Shown here one piece after another: positions 8,350 to 16,913 of a stretch of DNA of 64,000 nt. Source of the DNA: Cellulomonas sp. S1-8 (GTDB lineage Bacteria; Actinomycetota; Actinomycetes; Actinomycetales; Cellulomonadaceae); NCBI RefSeq assembly GCF_026184235.1, contig NZ_CP110806.1:1922001-1986000 (forward strand), read 5' to 3'. Under the pieces are notes generated by a model. The model searched no databases. It worked only from the letters and a program-made list of their open reading frames with translations, and was not told the DNA's origin. Each line of letters opens with the position of its first letter. The first letter of the stretch is position 1. Position numbers and translations under genes: made by a program.

Positions 8350-11029
8350 CGCGACCTCGGTGCTCCTGGCCGGCGGCGGCACGGCCGGGCACGTCAACCC
8401 GCTGCTCGCGGTCGCCGACGAGCTGCGCCGACGCCACCCCCACGGCCGGTTCGCGGTGCTCGGCACGGCCGAGGGCCTGGAGGCGCGGCTCGTGCCGGAG
8501 CACGGCTACGACCTGGCCGTCGTGCCGCGGGTGCCCCTGCCGCGCCGCCCCACCCTCGACTGGCTGCGCCTGCCGGGCCGGCTGCGCGCGGCGGTCCGCG
8601 CCGCGGGCGACGCCATCGACGCGATCGACGCCCAGGTCGTCGTCGGCTTCGGTGGCTACGTCGCGACGCCCGCGTACCTCGCCGCCCGGCGACGGGGCGT
8701 GCCCGTCGTCGTGCACGAGCAGAACGCCCGCGCCGGCCTGGCCAACCGGCTCGGCGCGCGGTGGGCTGCCGCCGTCGCGGTGACGTTCGAGGGCACCGCG
8801 CTGCCGGGCGCGCAGGTCACGGGTCTGCCGCTGCGGACGGCCGTGGCGGACCTGCTGACCGCGCGTGCCGCCGACCCGGCCGCCACGCGCCGCGCCGGGG
8901 CGCAGGCGCTCGGCCTCGACCCCGCGCTGCCGACCCTGCTCGTCACCGGCGGCTCGCTCGGCGCCGCCAGCGTGAACCGTGCGGTCGTGGGTGCCGCAGC
9001 CGCGCTGCTGGCGACGGGCGCCCAGGTGCTGCACCTGACCGGCCGCGGCAAGGCCGACGACGTGCACGCCGCGCTCGTCGGGGTGCCGGGCGCGGACCGC
9101 TACCACGTCGTGGAGTACCTCACGGCGATGGACCGCGCGCTCGCCGTCGCCGACGTGGTCGTCGGTCGCGCCGGTGCCGGCACGGTGTGCGAGCTCGCCG
9201 CGCTGGGCATCCCCGCCGTCTACGTCCCGCTGCCGATCGGCAACGGGGAGCAGCGCCTCAACGCGGCGGGCGTCGTGGCCGCGGGCGGTGGCGTCCTCGT
9301 CGAGGACCGCGACCTCACGTCCGGCTGGGTGGCGGCGCACGTGCCCGTGCTGCTCGGCACGGGCGACGCGGCCCTGGTCCGTGCCCGCATGGGCGAGGCT
9401 GCCGCCCGCGTCGGGGTGCGCGACGCCGCGGCCCGCGTCGCGCAGCTCGTCGAGGCGCAGCTCCCGGCGCACGTGCAGGCGGTCTCCCCGCCGCACACCC
9501 CGTCACCGCCGCACACCCCGTCCCCGTCGCACGCGCCGGCCGTCGCCGACCCCGGCGAGCGGGGCCCGGTGGCGCTCGCCGACCTCGGTCGGGTCCACCT
9601 GGTCGGCGTCGGCGGCGCCGGGATGTCCGCGATCGCCCCTCTGCTCGCCGCGCGAGGGCTGCGCGTCAGCGGGTCCGACGCCCAGGACGGCGCGGCGCTC
9701 GCGGTGCTGCGGTCGGCGGGCGTCGAGGTGCACGTGGGGCACGACGCCGCGCACGTCGAGGACGTCGACTCGCTCGTGGTGTCGTCCGCCGTCCGGGCCT
9801 CGAACCCCGAGGTCCACCGTGCGCGCGAGCGCGGGATCCCGGTGCTGCACCGCTCGGAGGCGCTCGCGGCGCTGATGGCGGACCGCGACGCGGTCGCCGT
9901 CGCGGGCGCGCACGGCAAGACGACGACCTCCGGGATGATCGCGGCTGCCCTGGTGCACGCGGGCACGGACCCGTCGTTCGCGATCGGTGGCGTGGTCCGC
10001 GCGACGGCCGGGACCCTGGGCGGCGCGCGGCACGGGGACGGACCGTTCGTCGCCGAGGCCGACGAGTCCGACGGGTCGTTCCTCGCCTACGCGCCGCTGG
10101 TCGCGGTCGTGACGAACGTCGAGCCCGACCACCTGGACCACTACGGCACGCGCGAGCGCTTCGAGGCCGCGTTCGAGCGGTTCGCCGACCGCGTCCGCGA
10201 CGGCGGGCTGCTGGTCGCGTGCGCCGACGACCCCGGCGCGGTGCGGCTCGTCGCCGCGGTGCGCGAGCAGCTCGCGGAGCGGGGCGTCGCCGTCCGCACG
10301 TACGGGACGGGTCCGGACGCCGACGTGCGCGTCGGGGAGAGCGCCCGCGCGCCCGACGGCCGGTGGCAGGTGGTCCTGACGCCGTCGGACGAGCCGCCGG
10401 TCACGCTGCGCCTGCAGCTCGCGGGCGCCCACAACGCGCTGGACGCCGCGGCCGCGTGGTGCGCGCTGCGCCGGCTCGGCGTGCCGTCGGACCGGGCAGC
10501 AGCAGGGCTCGACGACTTCGTCGGGACGGGCAGGCGGTTCGAGGAGCGCGGCACGGCGGGCGGGGTGCGCGTCGTGGACGACTACGCGCACCACCCGACC
10601 GAGGTCGCCGCGCTGCTGCGTGCCGCGCGGCAGGTCGCGGGGGACGGCCGCGTCCTGGCCCTCTTCCAGCCGCACCTGTTCTCCCGGACGCGGACGTTCG
10701 CTGCCGAGTTCGGCGAGGCGTTCGACCTGGCGGACGCGGTCGTCGTCATGGACGTGTACGCGGCGCGCGAGGACCCGGACCCGACGGTCACGGGCGCGCT
10801 GGTCGTCGACCGGGTGCCCACGCCGGGCAAGGCGGTCCACGTCGCCGACCGCGAGGACGCGGCGCGGGCCGTCGCCGCCCTCGCCCGGCCGGGCGACCTC
10901 CTGCTGACCGTGGGTGCCGGCGACGTGACCGAGCTCGCGGGCGTGGTCCTGGCCGAGCTCGCGGCCCGCGCCGTCTCGTCGGCCCGGCAGGCGCCGACGA
11001 CGCGCGACCCGGGCGGTGCGCTGCCGTGA
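8342..11029 (+). CDS. murG-murC: MurG-MurC fusion: lipid II GlcNAc transferase joined to UDP-MurNAc:L-alanine ligase
   Basis: One uninterrupted 895-residue reading frame holds two enzymes. Residues 1 to about 375 are MurG (GGGTAGHVNPLLAV, GGSLGAASVN and the UDP-GlcNAc site around GRAGAGTVCELAALG), which converts lipid I to lipid II at the membrane. Residues about 415-895 are MurC (GVGGAGMSAIAP, P-loop GAHGKTTTS, DESDGSFL, a C-terminal domain with DDYAHHPTE), which starts the stem peptide. They are joined by a Pro/Ser/His linker (about residues 380-410) containing the repeat PPHTPS. A GTG at 9569 (codon 410) could serve as an internal MurC start but has only a weak ribosome site (gagcgggg). 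GTG 8342 overlaps ftsW; the stop overlaps ftsQ. Confidence 0.9.
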   Translation: MADATSVLLAGGGTAGHVNPLLAVADELRRRHPHGRFAVLGTAEGLEARLVPEHGYDLAVVPRVPLPRRPTLDWLRLPGRLRAAVRAAGDAIDAIDAQVVVGFGGYVATPAYLAARRRGVPVVVHEQNARAGLANRLGARWAAAVAVTFEGTALPGAQVTGLPLRTAVADLLTARAADPAATRRAGAQALGLDPALPTLLVTGGSLGAASVNRAVVGAAAALLATGAQVLHLTGRGKADDVHAALVGVPGADRYHVVEYLTAMDRALAVADVVVGRAGAGTVCELAALGIPAVYVPLPIGNGEQRLNAAGVVAAGGGVLVEDRDLTSGWVAAHVPVLLGTGDAALVRARMGEAAARVGVRDAAARVAQLVEAQLPAHVQAVSPPHTPSPPHTPSPSHAPAVADPGERGPVALADLGRVHLVGVGGAGMSAIAPLLAARGLRVSGSDAQDGAALAVLRSAGVEVHVGHDAAHVEDVDSLVVSSAVRASNPEVHRARERGIPVLHRSEALAALMADRDAVAVAGAHGKTTTSGMIAAALVHAGTDPSFAIGGVVRATAGTLGGARHGDGPFVAEADESDGSFLAYAPLVAVVTNVEPDHLDHYGTRERFEAAFERFADRVRDGGLLVACADDPGAVRLVAAVREQLAERGVAVRTYGTGPDADVRVGESARAPDGRWQVVLTPSDEPPVTLRLQLAGAHNALDAAAAWCALRRLGVPSDRAAAGLDDFVGTGRRFEERGTAGGVRVVDDYAHHPTEVAALLRAARQVAGDGRVLALFQPHLFSRTRTFAAEFGEAFDLADAVVVMDVYAAREDPDPTVTGALVVDRVPTPGKAVHVADREDAARAVAALARPGDLLLTVGAGDVTELAGVVLAELAARAVSSARQAPTTRDPGGALP

Positions 11030-12093
11030 GCCCGCAGCGTCCGCCGGCCCCGCGCCCGGGACGCCCGTCGGCCGCACGCCCCGCCGCGCCGCGCCGCGCG
11101 GCACGGCCGCCCGCGGCGCCGCCCGTCGCACCGCCGCCCGTCGCACCACCCAGCGCTCCCACGCCGGCCGCCCCGCGCCCCGCCGCGCGCCCCGCACGGG
11201 GCGCCGGGCCGGACGGTGCCCCGCTGCGACCCGTGCGATCGCCCCGGACAGGGCCGGTGCCCCAGGTCGACGGTCGGGCGGCCGCGACGTCGCGCAACGT
11301 CACGACGTACACGGTCGGCCGGTTCAGCGGCCCCGTGCGCCCCGCCGTGGTCTCGACCACGTCCCGCGACCGGTTCGCCGAGCGTGCTCGTGCCCGTCGC
11401 AACCTGGCGCGCCGTCAGGTGCTCGCCGTCGCCGGGGGGCTGCTGGGCACCGGCCTGCTGGGCTGGCTCCTGCTCGTCTCGCCGGTGCTCGCGCTGGATC
11501 CTGCGGAGGTCGAGGTGTCGGGCGCGGGCACCGTGGTCGCGGTCGACCAGGTGCTGGCGGTCGTCGCGGAGCGCGCCGGGACGCCGCTGCCGCGCCTCGA
11601 CACGGTGACGCTGCGGGACCGGGTCCTGCAGGTGCCCGGCGTCCGCGAGGCGCGCGTGGTGCGCGAGTGGCCCCACGGCCTGGCCGTCCAGCTCGTGTCG
11701 CGCGAACCTGTGGCCGCGGTCCCGGAGGACGCGCCGGCCACCGGGCTCGTGCTGCTCGACGAGCAGGGCGTGCAGGTGGGTCGCGCCGAGACGGCACCCG
11801 AGGGGCTGCCGGTCGTGGACGTCCCGGTGGGGGACCAGCGCACGCTGTCGGCGGTCCTGCGGGTGCTCGAGCAGCTGCCGGCCGACCTGCTGGCGCAGGT
11901 GGAGTCGGTGTCGGCCGCCACGCAGGACACCGTCGCGATGCAGCTGCGCGGCGGCGGGCCACGTATCGAGTGGGGGAGCGCGGACGAGACCCCGCTGAAG
12001 ATCGCGGTGCTCGCGGCGCTGCGGGCGGCGCCGTCCGCCGGTGGCGCGAGCGTCTTCGACGTCTCCGCGCCGCGCATGCCCATCACGCGATGA
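11026..12093 (+). CDS. ftsQ: FtsQ/DivIB-type division protein with long Pro/Ala N-terminus
   Basis: Bitopic divisome protein linking early and late division proteins. GTG 11026 overlaps the murC stop (GTGA) and gives 355 residues. The first ~120 are a cytoplasmic Pro/Ala/Arg-rich tail, longer than in most FtsQ proteins. A membrane segment follows at about 132-155, then the POTRA-like domain (LDPAEVEVSGAGTVVAVDQV, VPGVREARVVREWPHGLAV) and the FtsQ beta domain to the end. The same frame stays open far upstream, inside murG-murC, but that is a GC-rich shadow. It is the last gene before the ftsZ promoter region. Confidence 0.88.
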   Translation: MSPQRPPAPRPGRPSAARPAAPRRAARPPAAPPVAPPPVAPPSAPTPAAPRPAARPARGAGPDGAPLRPVRSPRTGPVPQVDGRAAATSRNVTTYTVGRFSGPVRPAVVSTTSRDRFAERARARRNLARRQVLAVAGGLLGTGLLGWLLLVSPVLALDPAEVEVSGAGTVVAVDQVLAVVAERAGTPLPRLDTVTLRDRVLQVPGVREARVVREWPHGLAVQLVSREPVAAVPEDAPATGLVLLDEQGVQVGRAETAPEGLPVVDVPVGDQRTLSAVLRVLEQLPADLLAQVESVSAATQDTVAMQLRGGGPRIEWGSADETPLKIAVLAALRAAPSAGGASVFDVSAPRMPITR

Positions 12094-12158
12094 GCGCGTC
12101 CGGGGCGTGCGCGTCAGATCTCCACATGGTGAACCCGCCGACACGCGCACGGAGGTCG

Positions 12159-12187
12159 TTGATACCGCGGGGGTCGGCACCTACCGT
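12159..12187 (+). promoter_or_regulatory. ftsZ promoter (-35 TTGATA, 17-bp spacer, -10 TACCGT)
   Basis: TTGATA at 12159-12164 and TACCGT at 12182-12187 are 17 bases apart, a near-consensus vegetative promoter in the 232-base ftsQ-ftsZ gap. Transcription would start near 12194, leaving a leader of about 130 bases before ftsZ. A GACAC pentamer at 12191-12195, the core of the WhiA site known at Streptomyces ftsZ, sits at the expected start point; a five-base match is weak evidence. Confidence 0.7.
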
Positions 12188-12218
12188 CACGACACGACAG
12201 GACATCTGACATAACTCT

Positions 12219-12245
12219 CACCTTCAACCTGAAGGTGAAGGTTGA
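12219..12245 (+). repeat. Overlapping inverted repeats in the ftsZ leader
   Basis: CACCTTCA (12219-12226) and TGAAGGTG (12230-12237) form a perfect 8-bp inverted repeat with a 3-base loop. TCAACCT (12224-12230) and AGGTTGA (12239-12245) form a second, overlapping one. TGAAGGT occurs twice (12230-12236 and 12236-12242). The two hairpins share bases, so only one can form at a time. It could be an RNA switch in the ftsZ leader or a dimeric protein operator. Confidence 0.7.
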
Positions 12246-12325
12246 CAGCACGACCCGCGTCCCGCGAGTCGGGACGAGCACCAGCGGCCCGGCACGCCGC
12301 GACCCGCGAACGAGAGGTACCCACC

Positions 12326-13606
12326 GTGGCAGCTCCGCAGAACTACCTGGCGGTCATCAAGGTCGTCGGCATCGGCGGGGGTGGCGTCAACGCCGTGAAC
12401 CGCATGATCGAGGTCGGCCTCAAGGGTGTCGAGTTCATCGCCGTCAACACCGACGCCCAGGCGCTGCTGATGTCCGACGCCGACGTCAAGCTCGACGTCG
12501 GGCGTGAGCTCACGCGCGGTCTCGGCGCCGGCGCCGACCCCGAGGTCGGCAAGAGGGCGGCCGAGGACCACTCCGAGGAGATCGAGGACGTCCTGCGTGG
12601 CGCCGACATGGTCTTCGTCACGGCGGGCGAGGGCGGTGGCACCGGCACCGGCGGCGCACCCGTGGTCGCGCGCATCGCACGGGCGCTCGGCGCACTGACG
12701 ATCGGTGTCGTCACGCGCCCGTTCACCTTCGAGGGGCGTCGCCGCTCGGTCCAGGCAGACGCCGGCATCGAGGCCCTGCGGGCCGAGGTGGACACGCTCA
12801 TCGTGATCCCGAACGACCGGCTGCTGTCGATCTCCGACCGCTCGGTGTCCGTGCTCGACGCGTTCCACTCGGCGGACCAGGTGCTGCTGTCCGGCGTCCA
12901 GGGCATCACCGACCTCATCACCACCCCGGGCCTCATCAACCTCGACTTCGCCGACGTGAAGTCCGTCATGCAGGGTGCGGGGTCCGCACTCATGGGCATC
13001 GGCTTCGCCCGGGGCGAGGACCGCGCCGTGCAGGCCGCCGAGATGGCGATCTCCTCGCCCCTGCTCGAGGCCAGCATCGACGGGGCGCACGGCGTGCTGC
13101 TGTCGATCCAGGGCGGGTCCGACCTCGGCCTGTTCGAGATCAACGAGGCGGCACGCCTGGTGCAGGAGGCCGCGCACGCCGAGGCGAACATCATCTTCGG
13201 TGCCGTCATCGACGACGCCCTCGGCGACGAGGTGCGCGTCACGGTCATCGCCGCGGGTTTCGACAACGGCGGCCCGGTCGTCCGGCACGACGCGCGTGCG
13301 CTCGGTCAGGTCAGCGGTGCGACCGCCCGGCAGGTGCCGGCCGTCGCCCCCGTGACGAGCCTGCCGGGTGCGTCCGCGGCCCCGACGCTGCGGCCCGTGC
13401 ACGTGCCGGACGAGGACCTCGTCCCCGTCGGCACGCTGCGCAGCACCGGCAGGCCCGGCGACCCGCGCCCCGACATGCCGGCGTTCCTGTCGTCGCACGG
13501 CGAGCCCGCCCCTGTCACGGGGTCGCTCGAGGTGCCCCGGGTGCTGTCCGAGGAGCCCGCACGGCGCGAGCGCGACGAGCTCGACGTGCCCGACTTCCTC
13601 AAGTAG
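12326..13606 (+). CDS. ftsZ: FtsZ, tubulin-like division GTPase
   Basis: Polymerises at mid-cell to form the Z ring. 426 residues. The tubulin signature [10 protein letters not shown] lies near residues 101-112, followed by the T7 region ([11 protein letters not shown]). A variable Pro-rich linker (~320-415) leads to the conserved tail [10 protein letters not shown], the peptide that binds partners such as SepF. I chose GTG 12326 because the conserved N-terminus ([19 protein letters not shown]) starts there and GAGAGG lies about 10 bases upstream; the upstream extension to 12242 would run into the leader repeats. It has its own promoter in addition to readthrough from the dcw genes. Confidence 0.97.
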   Translation: MAAPQNYLAVIKVVGIGGGGVNAVNRMIEVGLKGVEFIAVNTDAQALLMSDADVKLDVGRELTRGLGAGADPEVGKRAAEDHSEEIEDVLRGADMVFVTAGEGGGTGTGGAPVVARIARALGALTIGVVTRPFTFEGRRRSVQADAGIEALRAEVDTLIVIPNDRLLSISDRSVSVLDAFHSADQVLLSGVQGITDLITTPGLINLDFADVKSVMQGAGSALMGIGFARGEDRAVQAAEMAISSPLLEASIDGAHGVLLSIQGGSDLGLFEINEAARLVQEAAHAEANIIFGAVIDDALGDEVRVTVIAAGFDNGGPVVRHDARALGQVSGATARQVPAVAPVTSLPGASAAPTLRPVHVPDEDLVPVGTLRSTGRPGDPRPDMPAFLSSHGEPAPVTGSLEVPRVLSEEPARRERDELDVPDFLK

Positions 13607-13613
13607 TCGGGCG

Positions 13614-14402
13614 ATGCCCGGGCACCCCGCGCCGGAGCACGACGTCGAGCTCGACGTCGTGCCGCTCGGCGCCGGGGTGCTCGGGGGGTTCACGTCCCGC
13701 CGTGGCGGCCGCAGCGCCCCGCCCTGGGAAGGCCTGAACCTCGGTGACGCGGTCGGCGACGACCCCGGCGTGGTCACCGCCCACCGGGGTGCGCTCGAGC
13801 GCCGGGTGGGGGTACCGGTGGTCTTCGCGACCCAGGTGCACGGCGCCGACGTCGTCGTGGTGCGACCCGGTCGCGGCACGGGCGGGTCGCGCGCCGACGG
13901 CCTCGTGACGACGTCGGCCGACGTCGCGCTCGGCGTGTACGTCGCGGACTGCGCCCCCGTGCTCCTCGCCGACCCGCGCGCACGGGTCGTCGCGGCCGCC
14001 CACGCCGGGCGGCCCGGTCTCGTCGCCGGGGTCCTGCAGGCGACCGTCGGGGCGATGGTCCGCGCCGGCGCGGACCCGGCACGCATCGTCGCCGCAGTCG
14101 GCCCCTGCATCGCCGGCGCGTCCTACGAGGTACCCGCCGCGATGCGCGACGACGTCGCCGCGGTCGTGCCGGAGGCCGCGGCCCGCACCGCCGCCGGCAC
14201 GCCGGCGGTCGATCTCACGGCGGGCGTGCGTGCCGTGCTGCTGCGCTGCGGGGTCGGCACGGTGCACGTCGACGGCCGTGACACCTACGCCGACCCGCAG
14301 CTGTACTCCCACCGCCGCGCCGTGCACGAGGGCGCGGCGGCCACCGGGCGGTTCGCGGGCGTGGTGCGGCTGCTCGGCACCGACGGTCCCCTGGCCGGGT
14401 GA
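13614..14402 (+). CDS. pgeF: PgeF/YfiH family purine nucleoside phosphorylase-like (laccase-domain) protein
   Basis: Single-domain protein of the Cu-oxidase_4/YfiH family, known elsewhere for purine-nucleoside or peptidoglycan-editing activity. 262 residues from ATG 13614, 7 bases after the ftsZ stop. The metal-site residues characteristic of the family are visible: the His in ATQVHGADVVVV, the Cys in YVADCAPVLL, the His in AAHAGRPGL, then VGPCIAGASYEV. The position between ftsZ and sepF is the usual actinobacterial order. The reading frame is open upstream into ftsZ, but that part is shadow. The exact substrate is not known from sequence. Confidence 0.88.
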   Translation: MPGHPAPEHDVELDVVPLGAGVLGGFTSRRGGRSAPPWEGLNLGDAVGDDPGVVTAHRGALERRVGVPVVFATQVHGADVVVVRPGRGTGGSRADGLVTTSADVALGVYVADCAPVLLADPRARVVAAAHAGRPGLVAGVLQATVGAMVRAGADPARIVAAVGPCIAGASYEVPAAMRDDVAAVVPEAAARTAAGTPAVDLTAGVRAVLLRCGVGTVHVDGRDTYADPQLYSHRRAVHEGAAATGRFAGVVRLLGTDGPLAG

Positions 14403-14574
14403 CGTCGACGAGCCCGTCGCGACACGCCCGCGTGTCGGCGGGGCCGTCGCGCCCGCCCGTTGCTAGCGTCACCTGCGCAGGGACGTCCGACACCGGACCG
14501 GGCCGGTCCACGGCCAGGCCCCGGTCGTGCGGGGCGCAGGAGTCGGGGAGGCCCGGCGGATGGGAGACGACGCG

Positions 14575-15057
14575 ATGGCCGGAGCGCTGCGCAAGACGAT
14601 GCTGTACCTCGGCCTGGCCGACGACCGGTCCGACCACGAGGACTACCTCGAGGAGTACGAGGAGGCGGAGGCCGCCGTGCCCGAGGACACCTACGAGGCG
14701 CAGGTGATGCCGCTGCACCGCTCGCCGCGCGTGCAGGCCGCACCCGCCCCGCGCGACGGGGGTGACCTTCGTCGCATCACGACGATCCACCCGCGGTCGT
14801 ACAACGACGCGCGCAAGATCGGCGAGGCGTTCCGCGAGGGCACGCCCGTCATCATGAACCTCACCGACATGGACGACGCGGACGCCAAGCGTCTCGTCGA
14901 CTTCTCCGCCGGCCTGATCTTCGGCCTGCACGGCGCGATCGAGCGCGTGACGAGCAAGGTCTTCCTGCTCTCACCCGCGCACGTCGAGCTCGCGGGTGAC
15001 ACGACCGCTCCGGCGCCGGAGCCCTCGACACGCTCCGGCTTCTACAACCAGAGTTGA
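14575..15057 (+). CDS. sepF: SepF, FtsZ membrane anchor
   Basis: Binds the FtsZ tail and the membrane to anchor and align the Z ring; in actinobacteria it is the main FtsZ membrane tether. 160 residues: an N-terminal amphipathic helix ([15 protein letters not shown]), an acidic linker (~20-60) and the SepF core ([38 protein letters not shown]). ATG 14575 fits family alignments and has GGGAGA 7 bases upstream; ATG 14560 and GTG 14527 are in frame. A TAGCGT box at 14464-14469 in the 172-base gap after pgeF may be a local promoter. Confidence 0.93.
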   Translation: MAGALRKTMLYLGLADDRSDHEDYLEEYEEAEAAVPEDTYEAQVMPLHRSPRVQAAPAPRDGGDLRRITTIHPRSYNDARKIGEAFREGTPVIMNLTDMDDADAKRLVDFSAGLIFGLHGAIERVTSKVFLLSPAHVELAGDTTAPAPEPSTRSGFYNQS

Positions 15058-15060
15058 CGC

Positions 15061-15348
15061 GTGCGCCTCATCGCCAGCCTGCTCTACCTGGTCGTCCTCG
15101 TCTTCTTCCTGCTGCTGCTCGTGCGCCTCGTGCTGGACTGGGTCCAGTTCTTCGCGCGGGAGTGGCGGCCCTCGGGCATCGCGCTCGTGGTGGCCGAGGT
15201 GACGTACTCGGTGACCGACCCGCCGCTGCGGCTCCTGCGCCGTTTCCTGCCGCCGATCGGCATCGGCTCGGTGCGTCTGGACCTCGCGTTCCTGGTCCTG
15301 GCGCTGGGCTGCTCGCTGCTGCTCCAGGTCCTCGGACGGGTCTCGTGA
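15061..15348 (+). CDS. YggT family membrane protein
   Basis: Small integral membrane protein, 95 residues, with two hydrophobic segments (about 4-24 and 72-92) separated by a loop containing VTYSVTDPPLRLLRRFLPPIG, the conserved YggT signature. GTG 15061 lies 3 bases after the sepF stop. The family sits between sepF and divIVA in many Gram-positive bacteria and is thought to help division or envelope integrity; its biochemical role is not established. Confidence 0.9.
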   Translation: MRLIASLLYLVVLVFFLLLLVRLVLDWVQFFAREWRPSGIALVVAEVTYSVTDPPLRLLRRFLPPIGIGSVRLDLAFLVLALGCSLLLQVLGRVS

Positions 15349-15441
15349 GCGCCCCGGCACGCCGTGCCGCGGGCCCCGGAACCCGGGGAACGGCTCACGG
15401 CACGGGAGTGTCGCGAGGCGTGCCCCGCCCGGATTCTCCGC

Positions 15442-15447
15442 TACCGT
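15442..15447 (+). promoter_or_regulatory. Candidate divIVA -10 box (TACCGT)
   Basis: TACCGT lies in the 166-base gap between yggT and divIVA, 67 bases upstream of the ATG. No good -35 hexamer is visible at the right distance. It is identical to the -10 of the ftsZ promoter. The gap otherwise holds no gene. Confidence 0.4.
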
Positions 15448-15514
15448 GGCCCGAGGCGGTCGGTGGACTGACTGCCGCCGGCCAGAGCCAGTACGACCGA
15501 CAGAGGTGACGACG

Positions 15515-16201
15515 ATGGCACTGCTCACCGCAGACGACGTCCTGAACAAGAAGTTCCAGGCGACGAAGTTCAGGGAGGGCTACGACCAGGACGAGGTCGA
15601 CGACTTCCTGGACGAGGTCGTCAACACCCTGCGCGACGTCCAGGGCGAGAACGACGACCTCAAGACGAAGCTGGCCGCCGCCGAGCGCCGCATCGCCGAG
15701 CTGAGCCGCGCCGGTGCGCAGCAGGCCGCGCCCGCGCCGAAGCCCGAGCCCACGCCGGAGCCGACGCCGCCGCCCGCACCCGTCCAGGCAGCACCGGTGC
15801 CCGCGCTCGCGCAGCCGCCGGTCGCGTCCTCGTCGGCCCAGGTCCGGGGCAACGAGCCCGAGTCGGCCACCGGCATGCTCGCCCTGGCGCAGAAGCTGCA
15901 CGACGACTACGTGCGCAGCGGCCAGGAGGAGTCCGACCGCCTCATCAACGAGGCGAAGACCCGGGCGAACCGCATCGTGCGCGAGGCGGAGGAGACGTCG
16001 CAGCGCACGCTCGGCCAGCTCGAGCAGGAGCGTTCGCTCCTCGAGCGCAAGATCGACGAGCTGCGCGTGTTCGAGCGGGACTACCGCACGCGCCTCAAGA
16101 GCTACCTCGAGAACCTCCTCGGCGACCTGGAAAACCGGGGCAACGCGCTGCCGCCGCGGTCCGGCCAGGGACAGCCGGTGCCGGAGAGCCAGAGCATCTG
16201 A
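15515..16201 (+). CDS. divIVA: DivIVA/Wag31 polar growth scaffold
   Basis: Coiled-coil cytoskeletal protein that marks negatively curved membrane and directs polar growth in actinobacteria. 228 residues. The N-terminal lipid-binding domain is clear (LLTADDVLNKKFQATKFREGYDQDEVDDFLDEV), followed by a short coil, a Pro/Ala-rich linker (~70-115) and a long C-terminal coiled coil (~125-210). ATG 15515 is preceded by GAGGTGA; the frame is open back to 15446 but the conserved start is at 15515. It is the last gene of the dcw block and is followed directly by a strong terminator. Confidence 0.95.
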   Translation: MALLTADDVLNKKFQATKFREGYDQDEVDDFLDEVVNTLRDVQGENDDLKTKLAAAERRIAELSRAGAQQAAPAPKPEPTPEPTPPPAPVQAAPVPALAQPPVASSSAQVRGNEPESATGMLALAQKLHDDYVRSGQEESDRLINEAKTRANRIVREAEETSQRTLGQLEQERSLLERKIDELRVFERDYRTRLKSYLENLLGDLENRGNALPPRSGQGQPVPESQSI

Positions 16202-16210
16202 CCGTCGTCC

Positions 16211-16242
16211 GCCGCCGGGGGCCTGTGCCTGCCCCCGGCGGC
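16211..16242 (+). terminator. Terminator closing the dcw cluster
   Basis: GCCGCCGGGGGC (16211-16222) pairs perfectly with GCCCCCGGCGGC (16231-16242) across an 8-base loop, 10 bases after the divIVA stop, followed by gtcgtcgt. A 12-bp all-GC stem is typical of actinobacterial terminators that lack a long U run. Confidence 0.85.
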
Positions 16243-16377
16243 GTCGTCGTGCCACGGACAGGCATGCGCGCCCCCCTGGCCGGCCCTGTCGGCCGCGGGG
16301 CCGGGCGAGCTGCTCGTCGGGGCGCCGGTGCTGGTCGCCGCGGCGTGTCGCCGCCGACGCGTGCCCGTCTCGTGGTG

Positions 16378-16406
16378 TTGTGCGCGGACGCAGACGCGCA
16401 TACAGT
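16378..16406 (+). promoter_or_regulatory. Promoter of the DksA/TraR-type gene (TTGTGC-N17-TACAGT)
   Basis: TTGTGC (16378-16383) and TACAGT (16401-16406) are separated by exactly 17 bases, 28 bases upstream of the downstream GTG start. Transcription would start around 16413. It marks the beginning of the next transcription unit after the dcw terminator. Confidence 0.65.
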
Positions 16407-16434
16407 CGCGGGACTCGAGACGGGGGGAACGTCC

Positions 16435-16893
16435 GTGACCATGAACGACGCACTGAGCACACTGACGATGGGGTCCGACGAGGGACGGGACGCACTGGTG
16501 GCACTGCTGCCGGTACGGGACGGCGAGGATCCGTGGACCCGGGCCGAGATCGACGAGGTGGCCCACGACCTGACGGCCGAGCGCATCCGGCTCACCGAGG
16601 AGCTCGTCGCAGCCGATGCCGAGCTGTCCGACCTGCTCCGCAACTCCGGCGACGGCGCCGGTGACGACCAGGCCGACTCCGGCTCGTCCGCGCTGGAGCG
16701 CGAGCACGAGCTCACGCTCGTCAACAACACGCGCGACCTGCTCGAGCAGACGTCCCACGCGCTCGACCGCCTGGCGGCCGGCACGTTCGGCGTGTGCGAG
16801 TCGTGCGGGCAGGGCATCGGCAAGGCGCGCCTGCAGGCGTTCCCGCGCGCGATGCTGTGCGTGACCTGCAAGCAGCGCGAGGAGCGCCGCTGA
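16435..16893 (+). CDS. DksA/TraR family zinc-finger protein
   Basis: Small protein with an N-terminal helical hairpin and a C-terminal C4 zinc finger (CESCG and CVTCK), the layout of the DksA/TraR/RbpA-like family that acts on RNA polymerase or as a general regulator. 152 residues from GTG 16435, which has GGGGGGA about 7 bases upstream; ATG 16441 is the alternative. The acidic DxxDxxDxA tip motif of true DksA is not evident, so a ppGpp-linked role should not be assumed. The open frame to 16225 runs through the upstream terminator and promoter and is not coding. Confidence 0.8.
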   Translation: MTMNDALSTLTMGSDEGRDALVALLPVRDGEDPWTRAEIDEVAHDLTAERIRLTEELVAADAELSDLLRNSGDGAGDDQADSGSSALEREHELTLVNNTRDLLEQTSHALDRLAAGTFGVCESCGQGIGKARLQAFPRAMLCVTCKQREERR

Positions 16894-16913
16894 GCCGCCC
16901 GTAGACTCCAGCG

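Noticed and set aside
8761..11025. Continuous plus-strand frame leading into ftsQ
   Set aside because: Only the part from GTG 11026 has FtsQ features; the upstream part is a second-frame shadow of murG-murC, not an FtsQ fusion.
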